Assembly (NCBI GenBank): GCA_031281385.1
Contig: JAITFL010000171.1
Coordinates: forward strand, 1-11,018
DNA length: 11,018 nucleotides
Direction of reading: 5' to 3'
Source: Holophagales bacterium
GTDB taxonomy: Bacteria > Acidobacteriota > Holophagae > Holophagales > Holophagaceae
Shown here: positions 1 through 6,114 of the stretch, piece by piece
Layout of the letters: the number at the start of each line of letters is the position of its first letter
Position numbering within the stretch: position 1 is the first letter of the stretch
Notes under the pieces: model-generated
Seen by the model: only the letters and a program-made list of their open reading frames with translations
Databases searched by the model: none
What the model was told of the DNA's origin: nothing
Program-made: the position numbers and the translations under genes

Positions 1-284
1 AGATCGTCAGTGAAGAGCTGCTTATGGAAAAAGTCAAAGAGCTACTTGAAAGCACGACCGATTCCACCCGACTCAACAAGTTCTTGGCCGACTTCTACAA
101 CAGATATGGCGTGCTTTGCGAGTTGTCGCGTTTAAGCAGTGGCCCAGGTTCTATCCTCAAGACGCTTGAGAAAAATGGAAACATTGAAGTAAAGCGTAAA
201 CCTGATGTTTCACTTACAGGGAAACCAACCACATTTTGGCAAGAGAAGAAGGATCATGCCATCTCCCTGCGGAAAAGGAGTTGA
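1..284 (+). CDS. C-terminal part of an unrecognised protein, possibly a TcmP-like partner (5' end outside window)
   Basis: The frame is open from the window edge, so the ATG at 24 is probably internal and only the last 93 or so residues are visible. The visible part is helical and charged (RLNKFLADFYNRYG), followed by a stretch reading like a winged-helix or small DNA-binding tail: an ILKTLEKNGNIEVKRK helix-turn-strand, then a strand ending GKPTTFW. It ends 4 nt before the start of the radical-SAM-like gene, so the two are very probably co-transcribed. Proteins called three-Cys-motif partner (TcmP) are known to sit beside CXnC radical-SAM-like proteins, which makes that identity attractive. 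It is inferred mainly from position, because the diagnostic N-terminal part is missing. A transcriptional regulator or a methyltransferase-type C-terminus are alternatives. Confidence 0.5.
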   Translation, partial: IVSEELLMEKVKELLESTTDSTRLNKFLADFYNRYGVLCELSRLSSGPGSILKTLEKNGNIEVKRKPDVSLTGKPTTFWQEKKDHAISLRKRS

Positions 285-288
285 TGAC

Positions 289-1074
289 ATGGAAACCATA
301 ACTAGGAAAACCATGCTATACAAGACTGGCGTCGAATATGGGGACTACACCATGAACCATGTGCTTGGCTGTTCGCATGGCTGTCTGTACCCCTGCTACG
401 CTTTTTTGATGGCCAAAAGGTTTGGGCAGGCTTCCACCTATGAGGACTGGTGCAAACCAAAACTCGTGAGCAACACAATTGAAATCCTTGACCGCGAGAT
501 ACCCCGGCTGAAATCAAAAATCGAATCCGTCCATCTCTGCTTCACTACCGACCCATTTATGCACGGATACGATGAAGTTGGCGAGATGAGCTTGGCAGCG
601 ATAAAAAAGCTAAATGCCGCTGGCATTCGCTGCACTGTTCTGACTAAGCGAATGTTGCCCATTGAATTGGCCGATCAATCGCCAGAAAACGAATATGGGA
701 TTACTGTTGTATCTCTTGACGAGAGCTTCCGCCAAAAAAACGAACCCGGTGCATCTCCCTATGCCGACAGGATCGCCGCGCTAAAAACCCTCCACGACCG
801 CGGTTGCCGCACCTGGGTGAGCATTGAACCCTATCCATCGCCAAACATAATCAAACAGGACTTGGAACCAATCTTGGATGCAGTGTCATTTGCCGACCGA
901 ATCATCTTCGGCAGGACAAACTACAACAAAGAAATTTCCGCATTCCCAAACCACAGAGCCTTCTATAATGAGCAAGCCAGCATCGTAGCCCAATTCTGCA
1001 CCGAACACAAAATTAAATATTACATCAAGGATGGAACGGTTAGAGAAGCATCAAAAACAACTGGCGGGTATTAG
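289..1074 (+). CDS. radical-SAM / spore-photoproduct-lyase-like (SPL family) protein with a CX3CX3C motif
   Basis: This is a 261-residue protein. I chose the ATG at 289 because GGAG at 277-280 lies 8 nt upstream and the previous gene stops at 284; the same frame extends upstream to 205 but without a good ribosome site. Near the N-terminus GCSHGCLYPCYAF places C28, C32 and C36 in CX3CX3C spacing, one residue longer than the CX3CX2C of most radical-SAM enzymes, where three Cys bind a [4Fe-4S] cluster that cleaves SAM. Further on, CFTTDPFMHGYDEVGEMSLAA and TVLTKR (about residues 84-125) match the SPL-type (COG1533) pattern of a TDP motif, a helix, then a TK strand. VSLDE and WVSIEPYPSP look like later barrel strands. 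There is no DNA-photoproduct domain beyond the barrel. The substrate is unknown. The adjacent Mrr-like nuclease suggests nucleic-acid modification or sensing in a defence setting. The spacing makes a 'three-Cys-motif' family member likely. Confidence 0.8.
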   Translation: METITRKTMLYKTGVEYGDYTMNHVLGCSHGCLYPCYAFLMAKRFGQASTYEDWCKPKLVSNTIEILDREIPRLKSKIESVHLCFTTDPFMHGYDEVGEMSLAAIKKLNAAGIRCTVLTKRMLPIELADQSPENEYGITVVSLDESFRQKNEPGASPYADRIAALKTLHDRGCRTWVSIEPYPSPNIIKQDLEPILDAVSFADRIIFGRTNYNKEISAFPNHRAFYNEQASIVAQFCTEHKIKYYIKDGTVREASKTTGGY

Positions 1075-2121
1075 ATGAGAAAAAAAATAAATAATAAAAT
1101 TAAAAAAAATACAGGTGTACTCTATGAAAAGCACTGTGGGCCGTTGATACTAGCTATGATAAAAAAACAGGAAGGCAGTAACATTAAAATATGCGAGGCA
1201 ACACATAACAAAAAGGTGAAAGGTCTATCAACCACTCATCAAATTGATTATTGGATTGAATATATGGACGTTAATGGAAATACGCAAAACATAGCCGTTC
1301 AAACCAAGGATGAAAAAAAAGCAATATCACAAGCAGATATTTTAGCCTTTGTTACAATTGTCAAAGAACTTAATTGTAAAGGCATATTTGTAACAAAAAC
1401 TGCCTATCAAAGAGGTGCTATTAATGTTGCAAAACACTATGGAATACAACTTATAGAACTACGTGAACCAACTGATGCCGATTATTATGGAAGACTTGTT
1501 GGACTTTCATTCTCATGCAATGTGAGTATGCCACATATATTGTCGTGTTCCATCGTACCTAAAAATTTAGGTGATAAGAAAAATGATTATCAAAACAACG
1601 AATGTAAAATTGGCGTGGAAGGTTATAGTTCTGAAGTTATTAATTTGGTTTTTACTAATTTACTCTATATGTCACGAAACGACCCTATGGTTTCTGAGTT
1701 TACAATAATACCAGGGTTGCGAGTAAAAACAAAAATGAGAGAACTTAATTCCGCAGAAACCTCAATAGAAATTATGGATGTTCGTTTTTTGCAAAATACT
1801 TTTTTATATCAAGCTGATGTAAAAATGGAGATTATCGGTGCCAGTTTAAAATATAAATGGGTTGAAAGCAATTCAGAGAGTCGAATAGACGCTCGAACTT
1901 TAATTCAGACTTTGTATGTGGACGTATTAGAAGGTAAAGAATATACTTTTAGTGAACTGCTGGGAATTCGGGAACGGGAACCGTTACCAATTAATATTGA
2001 AGAAGAAAGGGAAAAATTTTTTGATTCACGCTATGGAAATGGTACTTATGCAAATTATTTATACCAGCATCCTGAAATTAAAAAAATAATTGCAAAAATT
2101 AAAAAGAAAGTACGCATGTAA
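1075..2121 (+). CDS. Mrr-like restriction endonuclease (PD-(D/E)XK fold) with an uncharacterised C-terminal domain
   Basis: This is a 348-residue protein whose ATG directly follows the TAG of the preceding gene (zero spacing), so translation is probably coupled; only a weak GGCGGG lies upstream. The first 130 or so residues read as an Mrr_cat-type nuclease core: an early helix with E18 (LYEKHCG), D58 in HQIDYWIEY, then IAVQTKD giving the Q76-x-K78 of the Mrr 'QxK' variant. After these come a helix and KGIFVTKTAYQRGAINVAKHYGIQLIEL, which matches the family's 'ittt.F..gA...A...gI.Li' ending. Catalytic D and QxK are intact, so the nuclease is predicted active. Residues about 135-348 are not recognised; they may form the specificity or partner-binding part. 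The gene is conspicuously AT-rich with long A runs, unlike its neighbours, which suggests separate acquisition. A Mg-dependent DNA-cleaving effector is the most likely role. Confidence 0.8.
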   Translation: MRKKINNKIKKNTGVLYEKHCGPLILAMIKKQEGSNIKICEATHNKKVKGLSTTHQIDYWIEYMDVNGNTQNIAVQTKDEKKAISQADILAFVTIVKELNCKGIFVTKTAYQRGAINVAKHYGIQLIELREPTDADYYGRLVGLSFSCNVSMPHILSCSIVPKNLGDKKNDYQNNECKIGVEGYSSEVINLVFTNLLYMSRNDPMVSEFTIIPGLRVKTKMRELNSAETSIEIMDVRFLQNTFLYQADVKMEIIGASLKYKWVESNSESRIDARTLIQTLYVDVLEGKEYTFSELLGIREREPLPINIEEEREKFFDSRYGNGTYANYLYQHPEIKKIIAKIKKKVRM

Positions 2122-2170
2122 CATTAAATAAATTGCGATCCAGATACTAAAAGCTTCGGAGATAAAAAAT

Positions 2171-2200
2171 TAAAATCCTTCGGCTGAGCCAGCGGTTTTA
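2171..2200 (+). terminator. possible weak hairpin terminator or attenuator after the nuclease gene
   Basis: TAAAA(T)CC at 2171-2178 can pair with GGTTTTA at 2194-2200, with one bulged T. An inner GGC-TGA-GCC hairpin sits at 2182-2190. The right arm supplies a short T run. It lies 50 nt after the nuclease stop and just upstream of a strong ribosome site, so it could end the operon or act as a leader hairpin. The stem is imperfect. Confidence 0.3.
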
Positions 2201-2224
2201 ACTGTCGCAAGAGGAGGACTGGCT

Positions 2225-2281
2225 ATGACTAATTCCATTTCCAACTCCACAACTCCTCGCCCCATGGCCGCCTCACCATAA
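2225..2281 (+). other. 18-codon ORF behind a consensus ribosome binding site; leader peptide or decapitated gene
   Basis: AGGAGG at 2212-2217 sits 7 nt before an ATG, the most consensus Shine-Dalgarno in the window. The frame reads MTNSISNSTTPRPMAASP and then stops. No in-frame continuation was found. Either this is a genuine small peptide, or it is the 5' end of a gene whose body was replaced by the sequence that follows. The overlapping minus-strand frame on the same DNA argues that at least one of the two readings is not functional. Confidence 0.2.
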
Positions 2282-2602
2282 TCGCCCGCCTCAGGGCCAG
2301 GATGATCGCCTTTCTCTCCTTGGGTTTCGGCCCCCAGCCCACCCTCATGTAGGCCCAGGCGAGCCTTTCCACATCGGCCACCTCCGCCGCCCTCACGAAC
2401 TCGGCCTTCTTCTCCGACAGGGAGGCAGTGATGGCTCTTAGCGTGTCTTGATAGCCACGCCGCGAAGCTGTTTGACTATTTCCTGCCAAAATTCGGCAGG
2501 GGAAACGTTCTTTACGGCCAGAGAGCGGCTCAGGAATCGGCCGGAAGGAATTGGAGAGGATCGCATCCCAATAACAAATCCTTCGCTATTTTCAAACCTC
2601 AT
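2229..2602 (-). pseudogene. frame-split minus-strand remnant, unrecognised
   Basis: Two overlapping minus-strand frames look like one gene broken by a frameshift. The first runs from an ATG at 2602 to a TAA at 2438-2440 (54 aa, containing GRFLSRSLAVKNVSPAEFWQ and EIVKQLRGVAIKTR) with a weak AAGG upstream. The second continues from that overlap to 2229 in the -1 frame (RAITASLSEKKAEFVRAAEV, ...AWAYMRVGWGPKPKERKAI...) and has no ATG start of its own. Both stretches have protein-like amphipathic composition, and the second is much more GC-rich than the flanking nuclease and Abi genes. I recognise no family. Alternatives are two short separate ORFs or chance open frames in GC-rich DNA. It does not share an operon with the neighbouring Abi gene, whose stop is at 2655, about 50 bp upstream of this remnant in the same direction. 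Confidence 0.3.
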
Positions 2603-2654
2603 CGTGCCTTCGTTGCCAGAACTGGATTAACTCTCCTCAATACCTGCATAAAAA

Positions 2655-3482
2655 TCAAAAAGATAGCTCCCCGTCATCCCCGATTTCTATGGTTTGCTTT
2701 TCCTGCTTAGCATAGCCCGCAATTTTGTCAATAAATGTGATGAAGTCTGCCATAATTCTAACTGCAAAGGCAGCTTCAATGTTGTTAAGAATTTCATTGT
2801 CATGGGCAAAACTTCTGTTGTTTCTAATTTCATTGTAGCTTTCAAATAATGAAACGCTGTTTTGTATTGCAAGCAATGTAAACCGTGACTGAAAGATGGC
2901 TTTTTGTGCATAGATCTTTTTTAACATACCAGCAAGACTATGTAATGGCAGATGCTTGCCTGTATCATCTTTAACATTTATACCATTATCAACACACATA
3001 CATCTTAGCAGTTTGGTAGAAAACGTGTGTAATCTGTCAAGAACCAATGTTGGTTGATTTGCAGCTAGGGAGCGGTTGATGTCTTCTAGAAGAGCTGAAA
3101 GCGTCTCTTCCTTTACGGTGGGCAATTCCAGCACTGGAGCGTTTCCAATAAGTCTCTGACAAACGAGCCTTAGCTCCTGAATGTGCATTTTCTCAGAGTC
3201 AGTCAGATTTTTGTTTGCTCGCGATGTATTTTCTTCAAAATATGTGAGAAGCGCATCCAATAATTTTCCTACTACATTATCAGGTTCCATTCTCCATATC
3301 TGACGTAGCTTGTTCGCCTTGGAACAATGTGTAGTATAGCCTGCTCCGCCGTATATATCAATACCGATGGTTTTCCTAACAAAGAGGGCGAAAGTGCGGT
3401 CTGAAAAATAAGGTAAGTAGCCAGACTTCATCCCGAACAGATGTTCAAACGCGTCTTCTTCATGGAACGAAAGGTTGGCCAT
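2655..3482 (-). CDS. abortive infection family protein (Abi_C, HEPN-type C-terminus)
   Basis: This is a 275-residue protein; the ATG at 3482 follows an AAGGA (3492-3496) by 9 nt. The N-terminal part (residues about 1-85, with GMKSGYLPYFSDRTFALFVR, DIYGG, SKANKLRQIW and VGKLLDALL) resembles the usual N-terminus of Abi_C proteins. The C-terminal 130 residues carry the Abi_C signature: LHTFSTKLLRCMC at 151-163, LHSLAGMLKKIY at 180-191, then YNEIRNNRSFAHDNEIL with R220 and H227. This R-x6-H arrangement is the hallmark of HEPN RNase folds. Members of this group are phage-exclusion proteins thought to act by arresting or killing the infected cell. The gene points away from the exonuclease gene to its right. 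A 20-codon frame stops within its leader (3495-3557). The nearby radical-SAM/Mrr-like operon supports a defence island. RNase activity is inferred, not shown. Confidence 0.85.
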   Translation of the reverse strand: MANLSFHEEDAFEHLFGMKSGYLPYFSDRTFALFVRKTIGIDIYGGAGYTTHCSKANKLRQIWRMEPDNVVGKLLDALLTYFEENTSRANKNLTDSEKMHIQELRLVCQRLIGNAPVLELPTVKEETLSALLEDINRSLAANQPTLVLDRLHTFSTKLLRCMCVDNGINVKDDTGKHLPLHSLAGMLKKIYAQKAIFQSRFTLLAIQNSVSLFESYNEIRNNRSFAHDNEILNNIEAAFAVRIMADFITFIDKIAGYAKQEKQTIEIGDDGELSF

Positions 3483-3494
3483 AGCCTTTCATCC

Positions 3495-3557
3495 TTATCC
3501 CGCAGACTGATATTCGGCAAGCTGGTTGTCTGAACGGATGTTAGTGGCTTTGCTCAT
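3495..3557 (-). other. 20-codon upstream ORF before the Abi gene
   Basis: The minus-strand frame MSKATNIRSDNQLAEYQSAG runs from an ATG at 3557 to a TAA at 3495-3497 and ends 12 nt before the Abi start, overlapping the Abi ribosome site. It has no strong ribosome site of its own. It could be a leader peptide that couples or represses Abi translation, a remnant of a small upstream gene, or chance. Confidence 0.2.
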
Positions 3558-3740
3558 AAATCGATACTACCAAATTCTGATTGAAGCCGGTAGTCCAATT
3601 TTTCAAGGGTTTTCAAAAACTCTCATTATTTCCCCTTCGACGCAGAGAACACGGATTGATTTATCCTTTCCTTTGGGAATTATCGTGTTGACTTGGAATC
3701 GCAAAATCGACCATGTAACAAATTTTGTGTAAATAGGGTA
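3558..3740. other. AT-rich divergent intergenic region, no gene seen
   Basis: This stretch lies between the divergent Abi and exonuclease genes and should hold both promoters. A TTGACT occurs at about 3689 on the plus strand, but no well-spaced -10 follows it. I could not define either promoter. The open frame from 3526 to 3732 needs a TTG start and lacks a ribosome site, so it is not counted as a gene. Confidence 0.4.
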
Positions 3741-3894
3741 TTCGCGGCCCCGGTTCCTTTATCCTTGGCGACTGAACCCGGCGCGGCTGTCACCTGCCGC
3801 TGGTCGTGGGAAGCCCTTGACTGGCAAGGGTAATAACCCCAGACTGTGAATTGGGAGACACGCGCTGGTTCCGCAAAGACCAAGGGGAGATGCC
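3741..3894 (+). promoter_or_regulatory. hairpin-rich leader upstream of the exonuclease gene, possible cis-acting RNA
   Basis: Several stems follow one another. CCGGTTC (3750-3756) pairs with GAACCCGG (3774-3781, one bulge). GCGGC (3783-3787) pairs with GCCGC (3796-3800). CCCTTG (3814-3819) pairs with CAAGGG (3825-3830) around a 5-nt loop. A looser CCC/GGG pairing falls between about 3837 and 3857. The segment is abruptly GC-rich compared with the AT-rich DNA before it and ends at GGGGAG, the ribosome site for the ATG at 3895. It does not match a riboswitch class I can recall; a cobalamin riboswitch was considered and dropped. It may also be residual coding or repeat DNA. Confidence 0.25.
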
Positions 3895-5199
3895 ATGACG
3901 CAGACAGAGACCCAGACAGAGAACAGGCCAAGCCAGCTATATGAATCGGCCGCAAAGTTTTTTAGACAGGAAAAAGCGGGCGTCGAGATGGGCCAAAAAA
4001 CCATAGCGTTCATTGACACGGAGACAACTGGGCTCAACCCGGACGAGGACGAAATCGTTGAAATAGGCGCGATAGCGGTCATGTCGGATGGAGCGAATGT
4101 AAGAATCGACAGATTCCAGACGCTGATAGACACAGAAAAGCAGATGCACTGGGCCGCCATGAAGAAAACCGGCCTCAACAAAGACATTCTAAAAGAACAA
4201 GGGATACCGCCCAACGAAGCATTCAATGCGTTCACCGCTTGGGTGGAAAAGACCGGCCCGGCGTTCTTCGTGGCGCACAATTCAGAATTCGATGAGCAGA
4301 TGATCAAAAAAAACATGGAGAGGCGCGGGATGGGGCATTCGATGATGCCGCAATTCAAATGCACGAAGCTGATGGCGAAGGCCCACCTGCCGAGCCTAGA
4401 AAAACACAGCCTCGAGGCACTGGCGGAGTATTACGAAGTGAGGAATCCACAGGCGCACAGGGCCATCGCGGACGCAGAGACAGCTGCGGCGTGCTTCTTT
4501 AAGATGGCCCGAGGGGACATAAGGCTGCTGGACGGCGATTACGTCAAAGCGGCCGCGAAGGCCGCAGCCGGAGCAAAGAAACCCACTATACAGGACTTGG
4601 CAAAAGCAAAAACATTGGTCCTGGCCGACGGGATAGACTTGGCCCCGGTAGGGACGGAGAACCCAGAAGGCTTGGTGCTGGCAAAGTACGGGCAGAAGTT
4701 CGCCCTAGAGCAAAAAACATGGGAGAAACACAGAAACGAAGTCCCGCAGGAACTCATTGGGCAAATGGTCTGCTACGCCTACTACGTGGACAAGGAGACG
4801 TACGACTCGCTCTACAGAGAAAAGGCCAACGCAGAGACGGCGGAAGGCGGGAAGCCCAAAAAAGCGGCAGCGGAAGGCCAAGGCGATGCGAAACCAAACG
4901 AACCCAAAGTCAAACCGTCAATATACAAAACAGCGAAGGCAAAAATAATGATGCCAGCCAAGAACGCAGACCCAAGCCTCGTAGGAAAAGAGAACGCCGA
5001 AGGGCTCACATTGGCATTGTACGGACGGGAGTTCCTGCTGAAGCGCGACGCCTGGGAGAAGAACTACAAAGACATAGCCCCAGAGGAACTGATCGGCCAA
5101 ATAGTGTGCTACGCATACTATACAGACAGGGAAACATACGATGCGATGACGCAGGGCAACAACCCACAACACGAGCGGCCACAGGACGAAGCCCAATGA
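3895..5199 (+). CDS. DEDDh (DnaQ-like) 3'-5' exonuclease with two copies of a C-terminal repeat domain
   Basis: This is a 434-residue protein; the ATG at 3895 follows GGGGAG at about 7 nt. Residues about 36-205 form a complete DnaQ-family exonuclease: Exo I AFIDTETTGLNP (D41, E43), Exo II VAHNSEFDEQM (D133), Exo III AHRAIADAETA (H188, D193). All four acidic ligands and the catalytic His are present, so activity on DNA or RNA 3' ends is expected. The first 33 or so residues are polar and probably disordered. After an Ala/Lys-rich linker come two copies of a domain of about 73 residues (236-308 and 347-419), joined by a charged linker. The polymerase epsilon subunit proper lacks such repeats, so this is a stand-alone accessory exonuclease. 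Its last codon overlaps the start of the Sel1 gene. The role, whether repair, phage-related or defence, is open. Confidence 0.85.
   Translation: MTQTETQTENRPSQLYESAAKFFRQEKAGVEMGQKTIAFIDTETTGLNPDEDEIVEIGAIAVMSDGANVRIDRFQTLIDTEKQMHWAAMKKTGLNKDILKEQGIPPNEAFNAFTAWVEKTGPAFFVAHNSEFDEQMIKKNMERRGMGHSMMPQFKCTKLMAKAHLPSLEKHSLEALAEYYEVRNPQAHRAIADAETAAACFFKMARGDIRLLDGDYVKAAAKAAAGAKKPTIQDLAKAKTLVLADGIDLAPVGTENPEGLVLAKYGQKFALEQKTWEKHRNEVPQELIGQMVCYAYYVDKETYDSLYREKANAETAEGGKPKKAAAEGQGDAKPNEPKVKPSIYKTAKAKIMMPAKNADPSLVGKENAEGLTLALYGREFLLKRDAWEKNYKDIAPEELIGQIVCYAYYTDRETYDAMTQGNNPQHERPQDEAQ
4600..4818 (+). repeat. C-terminal domain copy 1 in the exonuclease
   Basis: Encodes residues 236-308. It shares with copy 2 the pattern AKAK....VG.EN.EGL.LA.YG..F.L....WEK, then P.ELIGQ.VCYAYY.D.ETYD. 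The conserved W, paired Y residues and the CYAYY strand suggest a small folded domain. I do not recognise the family. The protein similarity is far stronger than the DNA similarity, so the duplication is old. Confidence 0.8.
4933..5151 (+). repeat. C-terminal domain copy 2 in the exonuclease
   Basis: Encodes residues 347-419 and aligns with copy 1 over its full length with a single one-residue insertion just before the ELIGQ motif. The core AYGREF-like segment, WEK and the CYAYYTDRETYDAM end are retained. Confidence 0.8.
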
Positions 5200-5483
5200 A
5201 CAACCAGCAGAAAAATGGAGCCGCTGACCCGGCGAAATTGGCAGAGCTCTTGGCGTTTGAGGAAGAAGCCAAAAGGGGCGATGCGGAAGCGCAATACAGG
5301 GTGGCGACAATCTACCATGCGGGCAAAGCGGTGCCGCAGGACTACGCAAGGGCGGCGGAGCTATGCCGCATGGCCGCGGAGCAGGGCCACGCGGAAGCGC
5401 TGCGCCTCCTTGGACAGATGCACATGAGCGGCAGCGGAGTCCCCCAAGACAAGGCAAAATCACCATTTTGGCTATATATGTAA
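5196..5483 (+). CDS. Sel1-repeat (SLR/TPR-like) protein, truncated
   Basis: This is a 95-residue frame whose ATG overlaps the exonuclease stop in an ATGA arrangement, so translation is probably coupled. After a polar start, residues about 29-64 form one Sel1-like repeat (GDAEAQYRVATIYHAGKAVP, QDYARAAELCRMAAEQG) and 65-88 begin a second (HAEALRLLGQMHMSGSGVPQDKAK). The second repeat then breaks off: the expected 'A..W..KAAEQG' helix is replaced by SPFWLYM and a stop. At the same point, near base 5456, the DNA switches from GC-rich coding to AT-rich sequence. Sel1 proteins normally carry many repeats and act as protein-binding scaffolds, so this looks like the 5' fragment of a longer gene cut by a rearrangement. 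A short functional form cannot be excluded. Confidence 0.65.
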   Translation: MNNQQKNGAADPAKLAELLAFEEEAKRGDAEAQYRVATIYHAGKAVPQDYARAAELCRMAAEQGHAEALRLLGQMHMSGSGVPQDKAKSPFWLYM

Positions 5484-5505
5484 ATCTTCGGGGAACTGTG
5501 GCATA

Positions 5506-5526
5506 TTGGTGTGAAAAGGACACCAA
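5506..5526. repeat. hairpin, 7-bp stem with 7-nt loop
   Basis: TTGGTGT at 5506-5512 is the exact reverse complement of ACACCAA at 5520-5526. It lies 23 nt after the broken Sel1 frame and might help terminate transcription, although no T run follows on the plus strand. Confidence 0.55.
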
Positions 5527-5587
5527 AATCACATTCTCCATAATAAGCATGAACAGACCAATGCAACGAAAGCCTCAAGGGATGCAG

Positions 5588-5608
5588 CCTGTTGGCATTG
5601 ACAACAGG
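5588..5608. repeat. hairpin, 7-bp stem with 7-nt loop
   Basis: CCTGTTG (5588-5594) pairs exactly with CAACAGG (5602-5608). The stem and loop lengths equal those of the 5506-5526 hairpin, although the sequences differ. Confidence 0.55.
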
Positions 5609-5814
5609 TCTGTTGGCGTGTACATTCTTTGGATGGACGGACACGAAATCTGAATTTTTTGGCAAGCTGTTGGCAGGGGCATAACTGAGGGTATTCCGTT
5701 TTTGTTGCCGTAGCTAAATAGTTGATAACAAACGAGAAAACAGGTTAATTTAGCATTTAATAAGTTTTCCAAGCTTCCGGAGGGAAACGCCCAAGGCCGT
5801 AAGACTGCTCTTCC

Positions 5815-5839
5815 CGAGGTCAAGCGGCGAATGACCTCG
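5815..5839. repeat. hairpin, 8-bp stem with 9-nt loop
   Basis: CGAGGTCA (5815-5822) pairs exactly with TGACCTCG (5832-5839). Just downstream GCCGCG (5839-5844) can pair with CGCGGC (5869-5874), giving a second, competing hairpin. Confidence 0.55.
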
Positions 5840-5951
5840 CCGCGTATTCAATCGGCGTAAAAAATCATCGCGGCATAGGCGCATTAATAGTTATCCCTGA
5901 CCCTTGCCCCGGCAGTATCATCGGGCAAAATAGGTACCCGGAGGGGTATTT

Positions 5952-6017
5952 ACCCGGCACGTAACTTTAGTCCTCGGGTGCAACGTAACCTCTAACTTAC
6001 TTCGTTTCTTGCCGGGT
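5952..6017. repeat. 8-bp inverted repeat around a 50-nt loop
   Basis: ACCCGGCA (5952-5959) is the exact reverse complement of TGCCGGGT (6010-6017). The loop contains CGTAAC twice, and TACCCGG occurs twice at the left side (5934 and 5951). It could be the closing stem of a structured RNA. Confidence 0.45.
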
Positions 6018-6114
6018 CATGGAGCCCCCCCGGATGCTATACTGGGGAACTCACTACTGGCGTCGCTCGCTGGCTCGCGCCGCCCCTTTTTAAGCCGCCC
6101 AAGTGCTGCTGGCA

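Noticed and set aside
2448..2630. 60-aa plus-strand ORF
   Set aside because: It is antisense to the better-supported minus-strand remnant, has no ribosome site and its composition is not protein-like.
3526..3732. 68-aa plus-strand ORF in the Abi-exonuclease gap
   Set aside because: It needs a TTG start, has no ribosome site, and runs antisense to the Abi leader; no family is recognisable.
3741..3894. cobalamin-type riboswitch
   Set aside because: GC-rich stems and a GGGAAG are present, but the conserved B12-box and core order are not found.
4918..5550. 210-aa minus-strand ORF
   Set aside because: It is antisense to the exonuclease and Sel1 genes; the Cys/Pro/Arg-rich composition is typical of a shadow frame.
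5363..5653. 96-aa plus-strand ORF; its part after about 5457 (KITILAIYVNLRGTVAYWCE) reads somewhat like protein
   Set aside because: Its first third is an out-of-frame reading of the Sel1 gene and no start or ribosome site precedes the plausible part. A frameshifted continuation of Sel1 was considered, but the sequence no longer follows the repeat pattern.
5575..5823. 82-aa minus-strand ORF
   Set aside because: No ribosome site and no recognisable domain; it lies in the hairpin-rich segment and is probably chance.
6035..6043. TGCTATACT as an extended -10 promoter
   Set aside because: No matching -35 at normal spacing and no gene directly downstream within 170 bp.
6052..6096. GC-rich stretch ending in CCCCTTTTT as a rho-independent terminator
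   Set aside because: The only stem I could build (GGCG/CGCC) has 4 bp with a long loop, too weak to call.
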